Positions 25,975 through 34,384 of a stretch of 64,000 nucleotides of DNA are shown piece by piece. Under the pieces are notes generated by a model. The model worked only from the letters and a program-made list of their open reading frames with translations, was not told the origin of the DNA and did no database searches. The stretch comes from JBBQLG01 sp964251665. Lineage in GTDB: Bacteria; Bacteroidota; Bacteroidia; Cytophagales; Spirosomataceae. The stretch is from assembly GCA_964251665.1 (NCBI GenBank), contig CAXUKO010000002.1:564709-628708 (forward strand). Reading direction: 5' to 3'. The position numbers and the translations under genes were made by a program. The stretch's first letter is position 1. The number at the start of each line of letters is the position of its first letter.

Positions 25975-26070
25975 TCGTCCTTACCCCCAACCCCCCAAAG
26001 AAGTTTTAATCCGAGCGTAAGTAAAGCCCCCTTTAGGGTCAATCTGCCGGTGCGGTAGGGGTAAGGACGA
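25975..26070. repeat. Short element with 13-bp terminal inverted repeats
   Basis: TCGTCCTTACCCC (25975-25987) and its exact complement (26058-26070) bound a 96-base segment between the glgE promoter and the haloperoxidase gene. The interior is unusual for the window: runs of C (CCCCCCAAAG) and AAAGCCCCCTTTAGGG. The size and ends suggest a MITE-like element or a decayed intergenic repeat. No coding capacity was seen. Confidence 0.45.
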
Positions 26071-26125
26071 TCAGCAAAAAGCTAACCAGCGGTTAGTTAA
26101 TTCAAATCAGGAGGTGGTGGTTCGT

Positions 26126-27538
26126 TTACTTCTTAATCCAGGCCAGCTGATTCACTTTCCGGCCAATGGCATAGCCCATCCGCAGGCCTTCTTCGCAATC
26201 CATCCGGTAATGAACCCCCAGATAAATGCGGGAGTAGGCATTTTCGGTCGCCATATCATAGAAGCTGCCAAATGCACGGGGCATCCCCAAAAATTCAGTG
26301 CGGCCCTGATGGCAGTGATCTGTCATGGCGTAGTTATCGCCGTAGATACTCGTCAGCACCTCGGCGGCCACGCCCCCAAAGCAGGAATGACCTGACGGGT
26401 AGGCCGGAAACGGGGGCGTTATGCCCTGTCCAGTCGCGATAAGCGGATTATTCAGACTGCTTTTCCAGTCCGGGTCAATAGTCCGGCGGATGTATGATAC
26501 TGGGCGTTCGACATTATAAATATACTTCGAGTTCCAGCAGGCCACCCCAACGTCGCTGAGGGCAATGCTTAGTTTGGTGTAGGTATAAACAGCTTTCGGC
26601 AGGGAGACTTTTTCGGTACGAACTACCTGTTGGGCAATGGCCATCCAGCGCCCCGCCGGCTCAAAGGTAAGTTTATAAATATCGTCGCTCCAGAACTCAC
26701 CGACCCATTTGCTTTCGTAGGCAAGCGGAGTCGTAGCCGCATAAATTTCCAATGCCTGCGCAAACAGGGGTGAGGTAGTACCGGTGCCATATGTGAGCGG
26801 AGACTTCGCTACCAGATCACTGCCGGTTGCTACAAAGGTGCGGACTTTTCCCCAGTAGGGCAGTAGCGCCCGGCCATAATCGGGGTAGGCGGGTTGCCAT
26901 TTGCCCGCGCCGGTGGGGGGCGCATAGTCGGCAGGTTGATTGCGCAGGTAGGCTTCGTGCCCGGCCGCGTCGGCTTTGGAAAAGTCAAATACCGCCGTCG
27001 CCACCGCCCGGCCAAACGCTTTCGAGCGGGTCACTTCGTCGGCCGAAACGGTGCCGAATGTCTGCTGACTATACGTACTTTCGATGCGGCTTTTCAGGGA
27101 GTCGGCCACGTTCGGAAAGAAGTTTTTCAGCATCACATAGTAGGCTTCGTGAACGGCCACATCCCACTGGTAGCGCTTGCCTTTCTCGATACCCGGCACG
27201 GTCAGGCCCGCGAACGCAGGGGCCACCGAGGCATAGTCGCTTTGGCCGGGCACCATCGTTTCGTAGGCGGCCAGGTTGATATAGGCCAACGCACGGGCCG
27301 CTACCGGCGGGCGATAGCCGGGGGCATACCGTTCGACCTGTAAAAACGTATCCATCCACTTCAGGCCAACCGTAGCGTCGGCGATGGGCGCCTGGGGCTG
27401 GGGCGTTGTTTTATCCGTCTGGCTACAGGAAAACAAAAATACGCCAAGCAGGGCGGTCAGGACGTACCGGATTGTGAAGCGAGCTAATGGGGCCGTCCAA
27501 CTCGCAAACGGCCAGTAGTGGAAAGAGATAATGGTCAT
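26126..27538 (-). CDS. Vanadium-dependent haloperoxidase/PAP2 family lipoprotein
   Basis: A 470-residue exported protein. The leader ends LTALLGVFLFSC, a plausible lipobox. The full PAP2/vanadium-haloperoxidase signature is present in order: K-x6-RP (KYIYNVERP), PSGHS (FPAYPSGHSCFGG) and SR-x5-H-x3-D (SRIYLGVHYRMD). The family either oxidises halide with hydrogen peroxide using vanadate, or removes phosphate from small molecules; the motifs alone do not separate the two. The long helical N-terminal region (about 50-300) is more like haloperoxidases than like small PAP2 phosphatases. A second member is at 40360-41916. No promoter was recognised upstream. Confidence 0.85.
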   Translation of the reverse strand: MTIISFHYWPFASWTAPLARFTIRYVLTALLGVFLFSCSQTDKTTPQPQAPIADATVGLKWMDTFLQVERYAPGYRPPVAARALAYINLAAYETMVPGQSDYASVAPAFAGLTVPGIEKGKRYQWDVAVHEAYYVMLKNFFPNVADSLKSRIESTYSQQTFGTVSADEVTRSKAFGRAVATAVFDFSKADAAGHEAYLRNQPADYAPPTGAGKWQPAYPDYGRALLPYWGKVRTFVATGSDLVAKSPLTYGTGTTSPLFAQALEIYAATTPLAYESKWVGEFWSDDIYKLTFEPAGRWMAIAQQVVRTEKVSLPKAVYTYTKLSIALSDVGVACWNSKYIYNVERPVSYIRRTIDPDWKSSLNNPLIATGQGITPPFPAYPSGHSCFGGVAAEVLTSIYGDNYAMTDHCHQGRTEFLGMPRAFGSFYDMATENAYSRIYLGVHYRMDCEEGLRMGYAIGRKVNQLAWIKK

Positions 27539-27589
27539 GCAGCTAACGATAAATAAGGAGGTGGGTGTTCAGAAAATGGTTCATTCGAC

Positions 27590-27619
27590 CTCATTCGCCG
27601 GAAGGAACCGGCGAATGAG
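27590..27619. terminator. Hairpin between the TauE and haloperoxidase genes
   Basis: CTCATTCGCCGG (27590-27601) and its complement (27608-27619) form a 12-bp perfect stem with a 6-base loop. It lies about 100 bases beyond the TauE stop on the minus strand. No T tract follows on that strand, so it may be only a weak terminator. Confidence 0.4.
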
Positions 27620-27718
27620 CTAAGAAATTATTATTCATAAATAATGCCAAAATACGGCACTGCTCATTGGAATGCTGCTGGCTGGCAGATCAGTAAATCA
27701 GGCGGATACAACGGCGGG

Positions 27719-28723
27719 TCAGGTTCCGGAATCGTTGATTGTTTGTTGCTTCAGCCGGGCTAAAAAAGCGAAAATTCCCAAACCTCCGCCCAGCGTAACC
27801 GCGCAGAGCAGTAGTTGGGGCAGCGACGGCCGGATCACAACCAACGCGCCGACAAACTGCACCAACAAAATGACGTAGAGCAACCGGGCGATGGCCTCGC
27901 GCGGGAGTTTACTGATGACAAAAGCACCCAACGGCGCAAAAAACACGACGACCGGTACGCAGGCTAACCACAGCTCGAACGATTCCTGATTAAAATCGTG
28001 CAGCACTCCGGCGTGCAGGAAAAAGCCCAGCAGCGTTTCGATGGTCATGATCAGCACCGATGATGGTGTAGCTACCTTTTCGTTGAGCCGGTAATAAATC
28101 GTGACCAAGCAAAAGGTGAAGATGTTGATGCCCGTCCCGAAAATGGACGAGATAATGCCGCCTACCAGCCCGAACAGGATCAGCCACCGTTGGTCGGCCG
28201 GAAGAAACGGCGTGATGGCCTCGACAACCGCCCGTTGCGGACGCCCGTTTTCGCGCCAGAGCGTAATGCCGAAACTCAGCCAGAGCGAGACGAAAAACAG
28301 CTTGGCCATTACCGGCGAAATCAGCGGTACGACGTAATACGTACCGAAAATCAGACCAAACACTCCGCCAATGGTAACGTACCGCACATAGTTCCAGTCG
28401 ACGCGAACGCGCAGCCCCAGTATCAGCAGTGAGGCTGAGGTCATGCCGATGCTCTGAATGGCAAACGAAAAATTACGTGCGACGGGCGGGGGAATTTTCA
28501 GGAGCAGCGTAAAGACCGGATAGGAAATAGCCGCGCTGCCTTCGGGGCTGGCGCCGGCAATGAACGACCCGAAAATCATAGTCAGTGTAGCCGCCCACCG
28601 ACGGGTCAGCATGGCCGGATCGGGCAGCGTTGTCAGGTACCAGCCCCAGCCGCTGAGTACACTGACAAGAAAGACAAAATAGAGAATCGGAATACGGCAG
28701 GCTGGCTGCTTAGTGGTGGGCAT
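27719..28723 (-). CDS. Sulfite exporter TauE/SafE family membrane protein
   Basis: A 334-residue inner-membrane protein with about eight hydrophobic segments, arranged as two halves. Family traits include FIAGASPEGSAAISYPVFTL in the first half and GLVGGIISSIFGTGINIFTF in the second; the glycine-rich repeat in each half is typical of TauE/SafE (DUF81). Family members export sulfite, sulfonates or other small anions, but the substrate is not predictable. It is monocistronic, divergent from the heptad-repeat gene at 28858. Confidence 0.85.
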   Translation of the reverse strand: MPTTKQPACRIPILYFVFLVSVLSGWGWYLTTLPDPAMLTRRWAATLTMIFGSFIAGASPEGSAAISYPVFTLLLKIPPPVARNFSFAIQSIGMTSASLLILGLRVRVDWNYVRYVTIGGVFGLIFGTYYVVPLISPVMAKLFFVSLWLSFGITLWRENGRPQRAVVEAITPFLPADQRWLILFGLVGGIISSIFGTGINIFTFCLVTIYYRLNEKVATPSSVLIMTIETLLGFFLHAGVLHDFNQESFELWLACVPVVVFFAPLGAFVISKLPREAIARLLYVILLVQFVGALVVIRPSLPQLLLCAVTLGGGLGIFAFLARLKQQTINDSGT

Positions 28724-28774
28724 GAGCGGGTTACGAAATGATAAAGGTTGACAGTAATAAACCGCAGAACCGGA

Positions 28775-28804
28775 TTGCGGAGCGAGTCGATACGTGTATA
28801 TTTG
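28775..28804 (+). promoter_or_regulatory. Bacteroidota promoter of the heptad-repeat gene
   Basis: TTG (28775-28777), exactly 19 bases, then TATATTTG (28797-28804). This matches TTG-N19-TAnnTTTG. Transcription would start near 28811, giving a leader of about 47 bases to the ATG at 28858. It supports the small gene as real and expressed. Confidence 0.75.
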
Positions 28805-28857
28805 TCAGCCAATTCGGGCTGTTTACCACACACTTACTTCACAAAATCACGACTGCT

Positions 28858-29112
28858 ATGGCCGCCGAAACAAACGACCAGGTCCTGCACAATCAGGAAA
28901 CGATCATCAAAAACCAGGAAGCGATTCTGGGCAATCAGGAGCATATTCTGAAAAACCAGCAAACGCTGGAAGACATCCTCACGAATCAGAAAACGATCAT
29001 CAGCAATCAGGAGTCGATTCTGGGTAACCAGGATCATATCCTGAAAAATCAGCAAACGCTGGATGCTATTCTGGCCAATCAGGAGACTATTCTGAGCCTG
29101 CTCAAAAAATAG
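28858..29112 (+). CDS. 84-residue NQ-heptad coiled-coil protein
   Basis: A small protein built almost wholly from a 7-residue repeat that begins Asn-Gln: NQETIIK, NQEAILG, NQEHILK, NQQTLED. A 3-residue insert (ILT) follows and then the series repeats: NQKTIIS, NQESILG, NQDHILK, NQQTLDA, ILA, NQETILS, LLKK. The two 31-residue halves are clearly a duplication. Ile/Leu recur at fixed heptad places, so a long parallel coiled coil is likely, with Asn-Gln on a polar stripe. No signal peptide or membrane segment. The ATG at 28858 fits the promoter at 28775-28804; upstream in-frame codons lie inside that promoter. Function unknown; an oligomerising or scaffold role is inference. Confidence 0.75.
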   Translation: MAAETNDQVLHNQETIIKNQEAILGNQEHILKNQQTLEDILTNQKTIISNQESILGNQDHILKNQQTLDAILANQETILSLLKK

Positions 29113-29136
29113 GCTACGAATCAGTTCGTCGCGTTG

Positions 29137-29168
29137 CGGGGTTGGTATCTATTCAGATGCCAACCCCG
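29137..29168 (+). terminator. Hairpin terminator after the heptad-repeat gene
   Basis: CGGGGTTGGTATCT (29137-29150) pairs with AGATGCCAACCCCG (29155-29168), 14 bp with one G-U wobble and loop ATTC, followed by TTTGTTGT. It begins 25 bases after the stop at 29112 and overlaps the last codons of the convergent gene at 29149. Confidence 0.65.
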
Positions 29169-29499
29169 TTTGTTGTAACAGGGAGCTTGTAGCCCGATAG
29201 TCTGTCTGGGATGTTTCATTCCGAAAGCCGGGCTTTTGTCCGGGAGCGACACTGGACAATGGGGATTCCCGAACGGTCGGCGGGGCGCTTTGCAGCCACT
29301 TTCTAAAGTAATGATTCAGAAAGGGAAATGCGCCAAACACCATGTAGGGAACAATCAGACAGGTCAGGCAGAACGTGCGCATCACCAGCGGCCAGTGTGC
29401 CGTAAAAGGCAACTCCGCCAGTATGTAGTTCATGGCGGTGCTGAAGGGGAACATAGCCGACCAGACCAGCAGCGACATTTTCCATTTATTCGTTTTCAT
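29149..29499 (-). CDS. Small membrane protein, unknown function
   Basis: A 116-residue protein with two membrane segments (about residues 8-28 and 38-62; LLVWSAMFPFSTAMNYILA and TFCLTCLIVPYMVFGAF), joined by a short loop. A soluble tail rich in Ser, Thr and Gln follows. It was not assigned to a family; the two-helix arrangement recalls small DUF2798-type proteins, but that is only a resemblance. It lies 38 bases after the DUF3179 gene in the same direction, so it is probably the last gene of that transcript. Confidence 0.6.
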   Translation of the reverse strand: MKTNKWKMSLLVWSAMFPFSTAMNYILAELPFTAHWPLVMRTFCLTCLIVPYMVFGAFPFLNHYFRKWLQSAPPTVRESPLSSVAPGQKPGFRNETSQTDYRATSSLLQQTGLASE

Positions 29500-29537
29500 C
29501 GGAGAAGGAATTTCGTTGGTGAGAGAATTAGAATTAA

Positions 29538-30743
29538 TTATCCTTTTTCAGTGCCGGGATGGAACGACCGCCACGAGTGCCAGAACTCCTGATAGGCCCG
29601 CACCGGCGTGAGCCGCTGACCGACGAGTGGACCACTGAGGGCCACCCCCTGCCGACTCCAGATAGTGCCGGTTTCGCGGTCGGTGAGGGTGCCATCGGGG
29701 GCGGACTGGAAGGTGAGAATTTTGTCGGCTACGTGGCGACTCCACACCCGGAAACTCTGCTGGTCGGGCATAACGGTCAGCACAACGGGCTGCTGCTGAA
29801 CGGCGTTGTTGATGACCCGTTTTTTAACGAGGGTATTCCAGTCGAAGGCTTTGGTTGCCTGACCCGCTACCACGCCTACGACCCACGATTTACGCTGCCA
29901 CGACAGCGAATCACGTCCGGTAAGTTTGCCGCGTCTCCGGCCCAGATCGTAGGTAGCCAGGCTGTCAGTTTCGGTTTTAAAGGCCGGATCAGGCTGCATC
30001 ACTAAGGTAGCAGGGTGTTCGGCGGCCCATTCGGCAAGGGTCATCTGCGGGGCCGCCAGTTCAGTAAGCACTTCGCCTTTGCGGGGACCGAGAATAGCTT
30101 CGCCCGTTGCCTGCCGCCACCACGAGCCAGTGCGCTCGTCTTCAAACATAGCGTTGAAGTGATCCATACCCACGAGCCGGAATGTTTCGGGTTTGCCGCC
30201 CACAACTGGATCAAAGACGCGCCCAGTGCGGCAAACGGTGCAGTAGGTAATCATCACTGGTCTGCCGCCCACGGTGTCGCGCACCTGATGGTGATAGCCA
30301 ATAAGTTGAATGGGATAAGCACGGGCTTCGCCGTTTTCGATCACGCCCACCACGAGCTTATTCGTCGGAATTTTGTTCTGCGCCAGATTTACCAGCCGTT
30401 TGGTGGTTGGCTGCCGGAACATCTGATCGGCCATCATCTCCTGATTGACTTCGTAAAGCACTCCGCCATAAATCAGCACCAGGCCACTCAGCGCGAATCG
30501 GTGCCAGCGCCGGGTCGGTTTACGCAACACCCGAAACAGGGGATAGGCCACCAGCAGCAACCCTGCCAGCCGCAGCCAGCTACCGTTCTGATGCAGCCAG
30601 TACGCCAGCGACACCCGGCTGATGTTGGCCGCATCGTCGAGTTGGCTGCCGGGGAAAGGCATGATAAAATAAACCCGTGCTGCTTCGAGCAGGATCAGCA
30701 GAAGTAGCACGGCAATGGCCCAGGGTAGCGGGTTTCGGTTCAT
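29538..30743 (-). CDS. DUF3179 domain-containing membrane protein
   Basis: A 401-residue protein. The N-terminus has three membrane segments (about 8-26, 50-66 and 78-95). The rest is the DUF3179 domain: VVGVIENGEARAYPIQLI, YHHQVRDTVGGRPVMITY with CTVCRTGRVFDP (a Cys-x-x-Cys pair), FNAMFEDERTGSWWRQ and TGEAILGPRKG. The Cys pair and conserved His/Trp are family hallmarks; the function is unknown. It starts 11 bases after the stop of the CMD gene at 30755, so the two are co-transcribed. Neighbouring peroxide-related genes suggest, without proving, a redox role in the envelope. Confidence 0.88.
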   Translation of the reverse strand: MNRNPLPWAIAVLLLLILLEAARVYFIMPFPGSQLDDAANISRVSLAYWLHQNGSWLRLAGLLLVAYPLFRVLRKPTRRWHRFALSGLVLIYGGVLYEVNQEMMADQMFRQPTTKRLVNLAQNKIPTNKLVVGVIENGEARAYPIQLIGYHHQVRDTVGGRPVMITYCTVCRTGRVFDPVVGGKPETFRLVGMDHFNAMFEDERTGSWWRQATGEAILGPRKGEVLTELAAPQMTLAEWAAEHPATLVMQPDPAFKTETDSLATYDLGRRRGKLTGRDSLSWQRKSWVVGVVAGQATKAFDWNTLVKKRVINNAVQQQPVVLTVMPDQQSFRVWSRHVADKILTFQSAPDGTLTDRETGTIWSRQGVALSGPLVGQRLTPVRAYQEFWHSWRSFHPGTEKG

Positions 30744-30754
30744 GGCAGGCTGAT

Positions 30755-31312
30755 TTAGTTGGCGACGTAGCCACCCGCTATAATGCCGACAGCGCGTTGG
30801 CGATAAAAGTGAGGAACATCAACGGGCGCCGATGTCGCCAGGCCATCGACATAGCGGTTGAAGAGGCAAAACGCAGCGGCAATCAGCACCGTGTCGTGAA
30901 TGTCGCGGTCGGTGGCTCCTGCGAAGCGGGCCGCTTCGATCTGTTCCGGCGTCACGTGTTTGCCGCCCCGTTGTACGCTGCCCGCAACAGCCAGCAGCGC
31001 TTTCATTTTGAGCGAAATGGCCGCGCTGGTATAGTCGCACTTCACCGATTCGATCAGTGACCAGTCGGTATCGCCGAGGTGCTCACTGGCAACAGCCCCG
31101 TGAACGGTCTGGCAGAAATAGCAGTCGTTTTCTGACGAAACGTACGTAGCAATCAACTCCCGCTCGCCTACGCTGAGCGTCGAGTCGGGTAGCTGGGCGT
31201 TGGTAACCAGCAGTGCATTGGCGAGGTCATTTAAGGGTTGAGCCGTTTGGGGGCTGAACGCCATTGGTCCCCGAATGCCGGGCAGGTGATCGGGTACGGG
31301 AATGTAAGCCAT
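30755..31312 (-). CDS. Carboxymuconolactone decarboxylase family protein, CxxC form
   Basis: A 185-residue AhpD-like protein. The ATG at 31312 gives MAYIPVPDHLPGIRGPM, matching the start of the two other copies (MPHIQL, MPHIPLPDHLPGI); an upstream in-frame codon at 31390 adds unrelated residues. The active-site segment is ENDCYFCQTVHGA, a full Cys-x-x-Cys-x-x-x-His as in alkylhydroperoxidase AhpD, so thiol-based peroxide reduction is possible. DRDIHDTVLIAAAFCLFNRY is the usual C-terminal helix. It is followed by DUF3179 after 11 bases. Confidence 0.88.
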   Translation of the reverse strand: MAYIPVPDHLPGIRGPMAFSPQTAQPLNDLANALLVTNAQLPDSTLSVGERELIATYVSSENDCYFCQTVHGAVASEHLGDTDWSLIESVKCDYTSAAISLKMKALLAVAGSVQRGGKHVTPEQIEAARFAGATDRDIHDTVLIAAAFCLFNRYVDGLATSAPVDVPHFYRQRAVGIIAGGYVAN

Positions 31313-31422
31313 ATTATTATAGAGTTTGGATGTAAAAAAGACCGTATTTTTAGCGCTAACCTGTAGTTTTAGCGACGGAGACAGGTTCATAGACCTGCAT
31401 AATCACTAACTTTATAAATATA

Positions 31423-31448
31423 CCCCCGGTCTCAAGACGGACCGGGGG
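31423..31448. terminator. Hairpin between two CMD genes
   Basis: CCCCCGGTC (31423-31431) pairs with GACCGGGGG (31440-31448) across 8 bases. It lies between the CMD genes at 31506 and 31312 on the minus strand, and may separate or attenuate transcription. A second short stem, GCGGC/GCCGC with TTTTT on the plus strand, is at 31485-31507. Confidence 0.4.
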
Positions 31449-31505
31449 ATATGCGTTACTTAACCTTTGATGAATGACAGGAAGGCGGCTCCATTGGGCC
31501 GCTTT

Positions 31506-32063
31506 TTATCTATACGGGTTTGGCTGCGCATAGCCAATTGTGCCCATGCGCTCGCCCATAGTTTCGTAGGTCGCCGGATCGGTCGGCGTCAGTGTGGCTA
31601 ACCCATCCACATAGCGGTTATACAGACAAAACGAGGCTGCAATCAGTACGGTATCGTGAATGTCACCGTCGGTAGCGCCTTCGCTGCGGGCCGCTGCTAC
31701 CACGTCCGCGCTGACCGTGCGGGCATCGTCGGCTACGCGTTCTGCGATGGTCAGCAACGCTCGTAGTTTAGCCGAAATCGGGGCTGTGTCGGGGTTGGCC
31801 AGCGTCTGGTCAACGATAGGATGTTCATCACCGTAGAGGTAGCACGAGGCTGCTGCATGGCTGTTCATGCAAAAACTTGTGTTGTTCCGGCTCGAGACAA
31901 CGGCCGCAATCAGTTCGCGCTGGGCGTCGGTCAGCGTGCTGTCGGGCGATCCGGCGCGGAGCAGTGCCTGGGCCAGTTCATACAGCGGTTTGCCCGTCTC
32001 AGGCCGGTACAGGGCGAGGCTCCGAATCCCCGGTGCGTCGTTGTCAAGTTGAATGTGCGGCAT
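31506..32063 (-). CDS. Carboxymuconolactone decarboxylase family protein, single-Cys form
   Basis: A 185-residue AhpD-like protein starting MPHIQLDNDAPGIRSLALYR. The active-site stretch is RNNTSFCMNSHAAA: only the second Cys and the His of Cys-x-x-Cys-x-x-x-His remain, so the two-Cys chemistry of AhpD is not available. The helix DGDIHDTVLIAASFCLYNRY is conserved. It lies 49 bases after the TonB receptor gene and so may be co-transcribed with it. Together with 30755 and 38548 it is one of three paralogues in 8 kb. Confidence 0.87.
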   Translation of the reverse strand: MPHIQLDNDAPGIRSLALYRPETGKPLYELAQALLRAGSPDSTLTDAQRELIAAVVSSRNNTSFCMNSHAAASCYLYGDEHPIVDQTLANPDTAPISAKLRALLTIAERVADDARTVSADVVAAARSEGATDGDIHDTVLIAASFCLYNRYVDGLATLTPTDPATYETMGERMGTIGYAQPNPYR

Positions 32064-32112
32064 GGCAAAAGTTCGTGGTTAGTCGTTTATAGTTACCCGG
32101 TTTACATCACGG

Positions 32113-34308
32113 TCAAATTCTGATCCCGACGGATACCGTTCCGCTGCGCCCATCTGACGGCCAGATTCCGGGACCGGGGTAAAACGTGGGCCGTTTGGTG
32201 AAATACTGTTTGTTGGTCAGGTTGCTCAAGCTTCCCCGAATTGTCAGGTAACGCCCCAGCGACCAGGTCGCGTTAACATCCCACAATCCGTAGGCCGGGA
32301 CCAGTCCTTTCGCGCCGTTACCGGTTGAAACGGATGTATTCAGCGCGTCCGAGAAACTTTCGCTTACGTAGCTGTACTGCGCCGTCAGGCTGGCCGTCCG
32401 GTAGCGGAGCGTCAGGCCATTGCGCGTTGTCCAGGTTGGCACAGATTCCACCTTATTGCCTGTAATCCGGGTGTTGTCGGCCCCGTTGGTTACGTGCGCA
32501 TTGAGGTAGCGGGCGTCGATGCAGGCCGTGGACGTGAAGCCACTCAGCCGCACCCGACCCGTGCGCAGCAGATCGGCTTCGACCAGAGCCTCCACACCCA
32601 TGCTTCGACTATCGCCGATGTTGGTCCGCAGTACGTAGGAGCTGCCGTCGGCGTTGGTGCCCACCAGCGTGCCCAGTCGGTTCCGGTATAGCAGGTCAAA
32701 CACGCCGATGTTCAGATGAACGCCCTTCCAGTTTCCGGTAATGCCCGCTTCGAGGTTGTAGCCGTGAGCGTCTTTCAGGTTGTTGCTTACCTGTTCGTAT
32801 GTAGAGGCCGGAATGACGTCTTTGAAAATAACCGGTCGGTAGGCCTGCGACCAGCCGCCGTATAACCGCAAACCGGGCGTAAGCTGGTATTGCGCGTTGA
32901 GTCCCAGCAGCGCAAACCGGTGGGTAATGTCACGGGGCAGGTTGCCGGGGTCGTAGTAGGCAATCGTCCCGCGCATCCGGGTCAGGCCGTTTTCAACCCG
33001 AATACCCGGCGAGACCGTCAGGCGGGAGGTCAGGCGGAACTGGCTCTCAGCGAATCCGGCAATGTTTTGGGTGTAGAAGTGCAGGTCACGCGCAAAGCTT
33101 TTCGTCAGCGTCAGGTCGAAATCGGTGCCGGTAGTTCCTTCGCCCAACTGCTGCCGGTGGAGGTCGTTGTCCATGCCCTGCACGCCGACAACCAGCGTGG
33201 CGGGTACGGTCAGCAGGCTGAACTGATGCAACAGCCGCAGTTCAGCCGTGTAGCTGTTGAAATGATCCTGATCCACCTGCCGGGCTTTATACTGGCCCGT
33301 CTGCCGGTTGATGGTGTCGGGGACGGTCGCAAATGCGTCGATCAGTACACTGTTGCGGGCACCCAGCACGGCCGATACCGTTGCCATGAGCTGCGTCCGG
33401 CCGGTGAGTTGCCAGTTGAGTTTTAGTGACGGTACATATATATCGGGGTTGAAGTAATTGCGGCTTCGGGTGGCCTGACGCGGGGCCTGCGCAAACTGCG
33501 CGTCGGTGAGCGGACCGGGCAGCCGGGTGAGGTACGTTGAGCGGCCCAACTCGGCTGTTAACCCCACTCGTGGCGTGGCCTGATACCGCAGGCTGACGAA
33601 CTGGGCCTGGGCATCGCTGCGGCTGTTCTGCCGGTAGCCGTTCTGTCCGCGCCGGTAGTCATACGCGTAGTAGGTGAACTTGCCGATTCGTCCGCCCAGT
33701 GCGTTGTAGGTGCTCCGCAATCCGAATGAGCCGATGGCGTTGATGCTCTCGAAGCTTACCCGCCGGGTGGTATCCGCCCGTTTGGTCACGTAATTAATCA
33801 TCCCGCCAAACTGCGCCCCGTATTGCAGCGAAGCCGTACCGCGCACTAGTTCGACCCGTTCGATGCTTTCCAGCGGGGGCGAGTAATGGCTGGCCGGATA
33901 ACCATACATATCCGAATTGGTGATCACGCCATTCTGCCGGTTGTTCATCTCCCAGGAGCGGTGCGCATCCAGGCCCCGCGTGGCTACGTTCATCTGATTG
34001 CCCGTACCATCCATGTCGTAGACGAACAGACCCGGGATGCGGGCCAATACCTGGCGGGCTGTTTTCTGGGCCACGTTGATATCCAGATTCGTTACCGGAA
34101 TAACTTCACTGCGTTTACCCGCCAGCAAAAAGGTGCCGTGTACGTCGGGCAGCATTTCGGTCAGTACCGGGCGTTGGCCCTCAACCGTAACTGCATTCAG
34201 GGTGCGCGTTTGTAAGGTATCAGCCGCCACCGCTGAACGGGGCTGGGGTGACTGAGCCTGTACCAGAGCGGACAGGTATAAACCAAAAAATGTTAATCCA
34301 GCTTTCAT
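32113..34308 (-). CDS. TonB-dependent outer-membrane receptor
   Basis: A 731-residue receptor. The signal peptide (MKAGLTFFGLYLSALVQAQ) favours the ATG at 34308. There is no N-terminal carboxypeptidase-like domain. A TonB-box-like LNAVTVEGQRPV leads into the plug (ARQVLARIPGLFVYDMDGTG, RGLDAHRSWEMNNRQNG, SIERVELVRGTASLQYGAQF, GGMINYVTKR), then a 22-strand barrel ending GTVSVGIRI. The plug resembles ferric-siderophore and ferric-citrate receptors (FecA-like), so iron chelate uptake is a fair guess. It lies 76 bases after the MFS transporter gene, a common pairing for siderophore handling. Confidence 0.88.
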   Translation of the reverse strand: MKAGLTFFGLYLSALVQAQSPQPRSAVAADTLQTRTLNAVTVEGQRPVLTEMLPDVHGTFLLAGKRSEVIPVTNLDINVAQKTARQVLARIPGLFVYDMDGTGNQMNVATRGLDAHRSWEMNNRQNGVITNSDMYGYPASHYSPPLESIERVELVRGTASLQYGAQFGGMINYVTKRADTTRRVSFESINAIGSFGLRSTYNALGGRIGKFTYYAYDYRRGQNGYRQNSRSDAQAQFVSLRYQATPRVGLTAELGRSTYLTRLPGPLTDAQFAQAPRQATRSRNYFNPDIYVPSLKLNWQLTGRTQLMATVSAVLGARNSVLIDAFATVPDTINRQTGQYKARQVDQDHFNSYTAELRLLHQFSLLTVPATLVVGVQGMDNDLHRQQLGEGTTGTDFDLTLTKSFARDLHFYTQNIAGFAESQFRLTSRLTVSPGIRVENGLTRMRGTIAYYDPGNLPRDITHRFALLGLNAQYQLTPGLRLYGGWSQAYRPVIFKDVIPASTYEQVSNNLKDAHGYNLEAGITGNWKGVHLNIGVFDLLYRNRLGTLVGTNADGSSYVLRTNIGDSRSMGVEALVEADLLRTGRVRLSGFTSTACIDARYLNAHVTNGADNTRITGNKVESVPTWTTRNGLTLRYRTASLTAQYSYVSESFSDALNTSVSTGNGAKGLVPAYGLWDVNATWSLGRYLTIRGSLSNLTNKQYFTKRPTFYPGPGIWPSDGRSGTVSVGIRI

Positions 34309-34384
34309 TTTATTTTGTAGACTATGCCGGTTAAAGGGCAACTACCATACAGGAGCTGCCTTTTGGCTTTATTCCGGGAATAGA

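Noticed and set aside
31485..31507. A GCGGC/GCCGC hairpin with TTTTT on the plus strand as a terminator
   Set aside because: Five base pairs only, and the T run is on the wrong strand for the minus-strand genes around it; it is mentioned only in passing.
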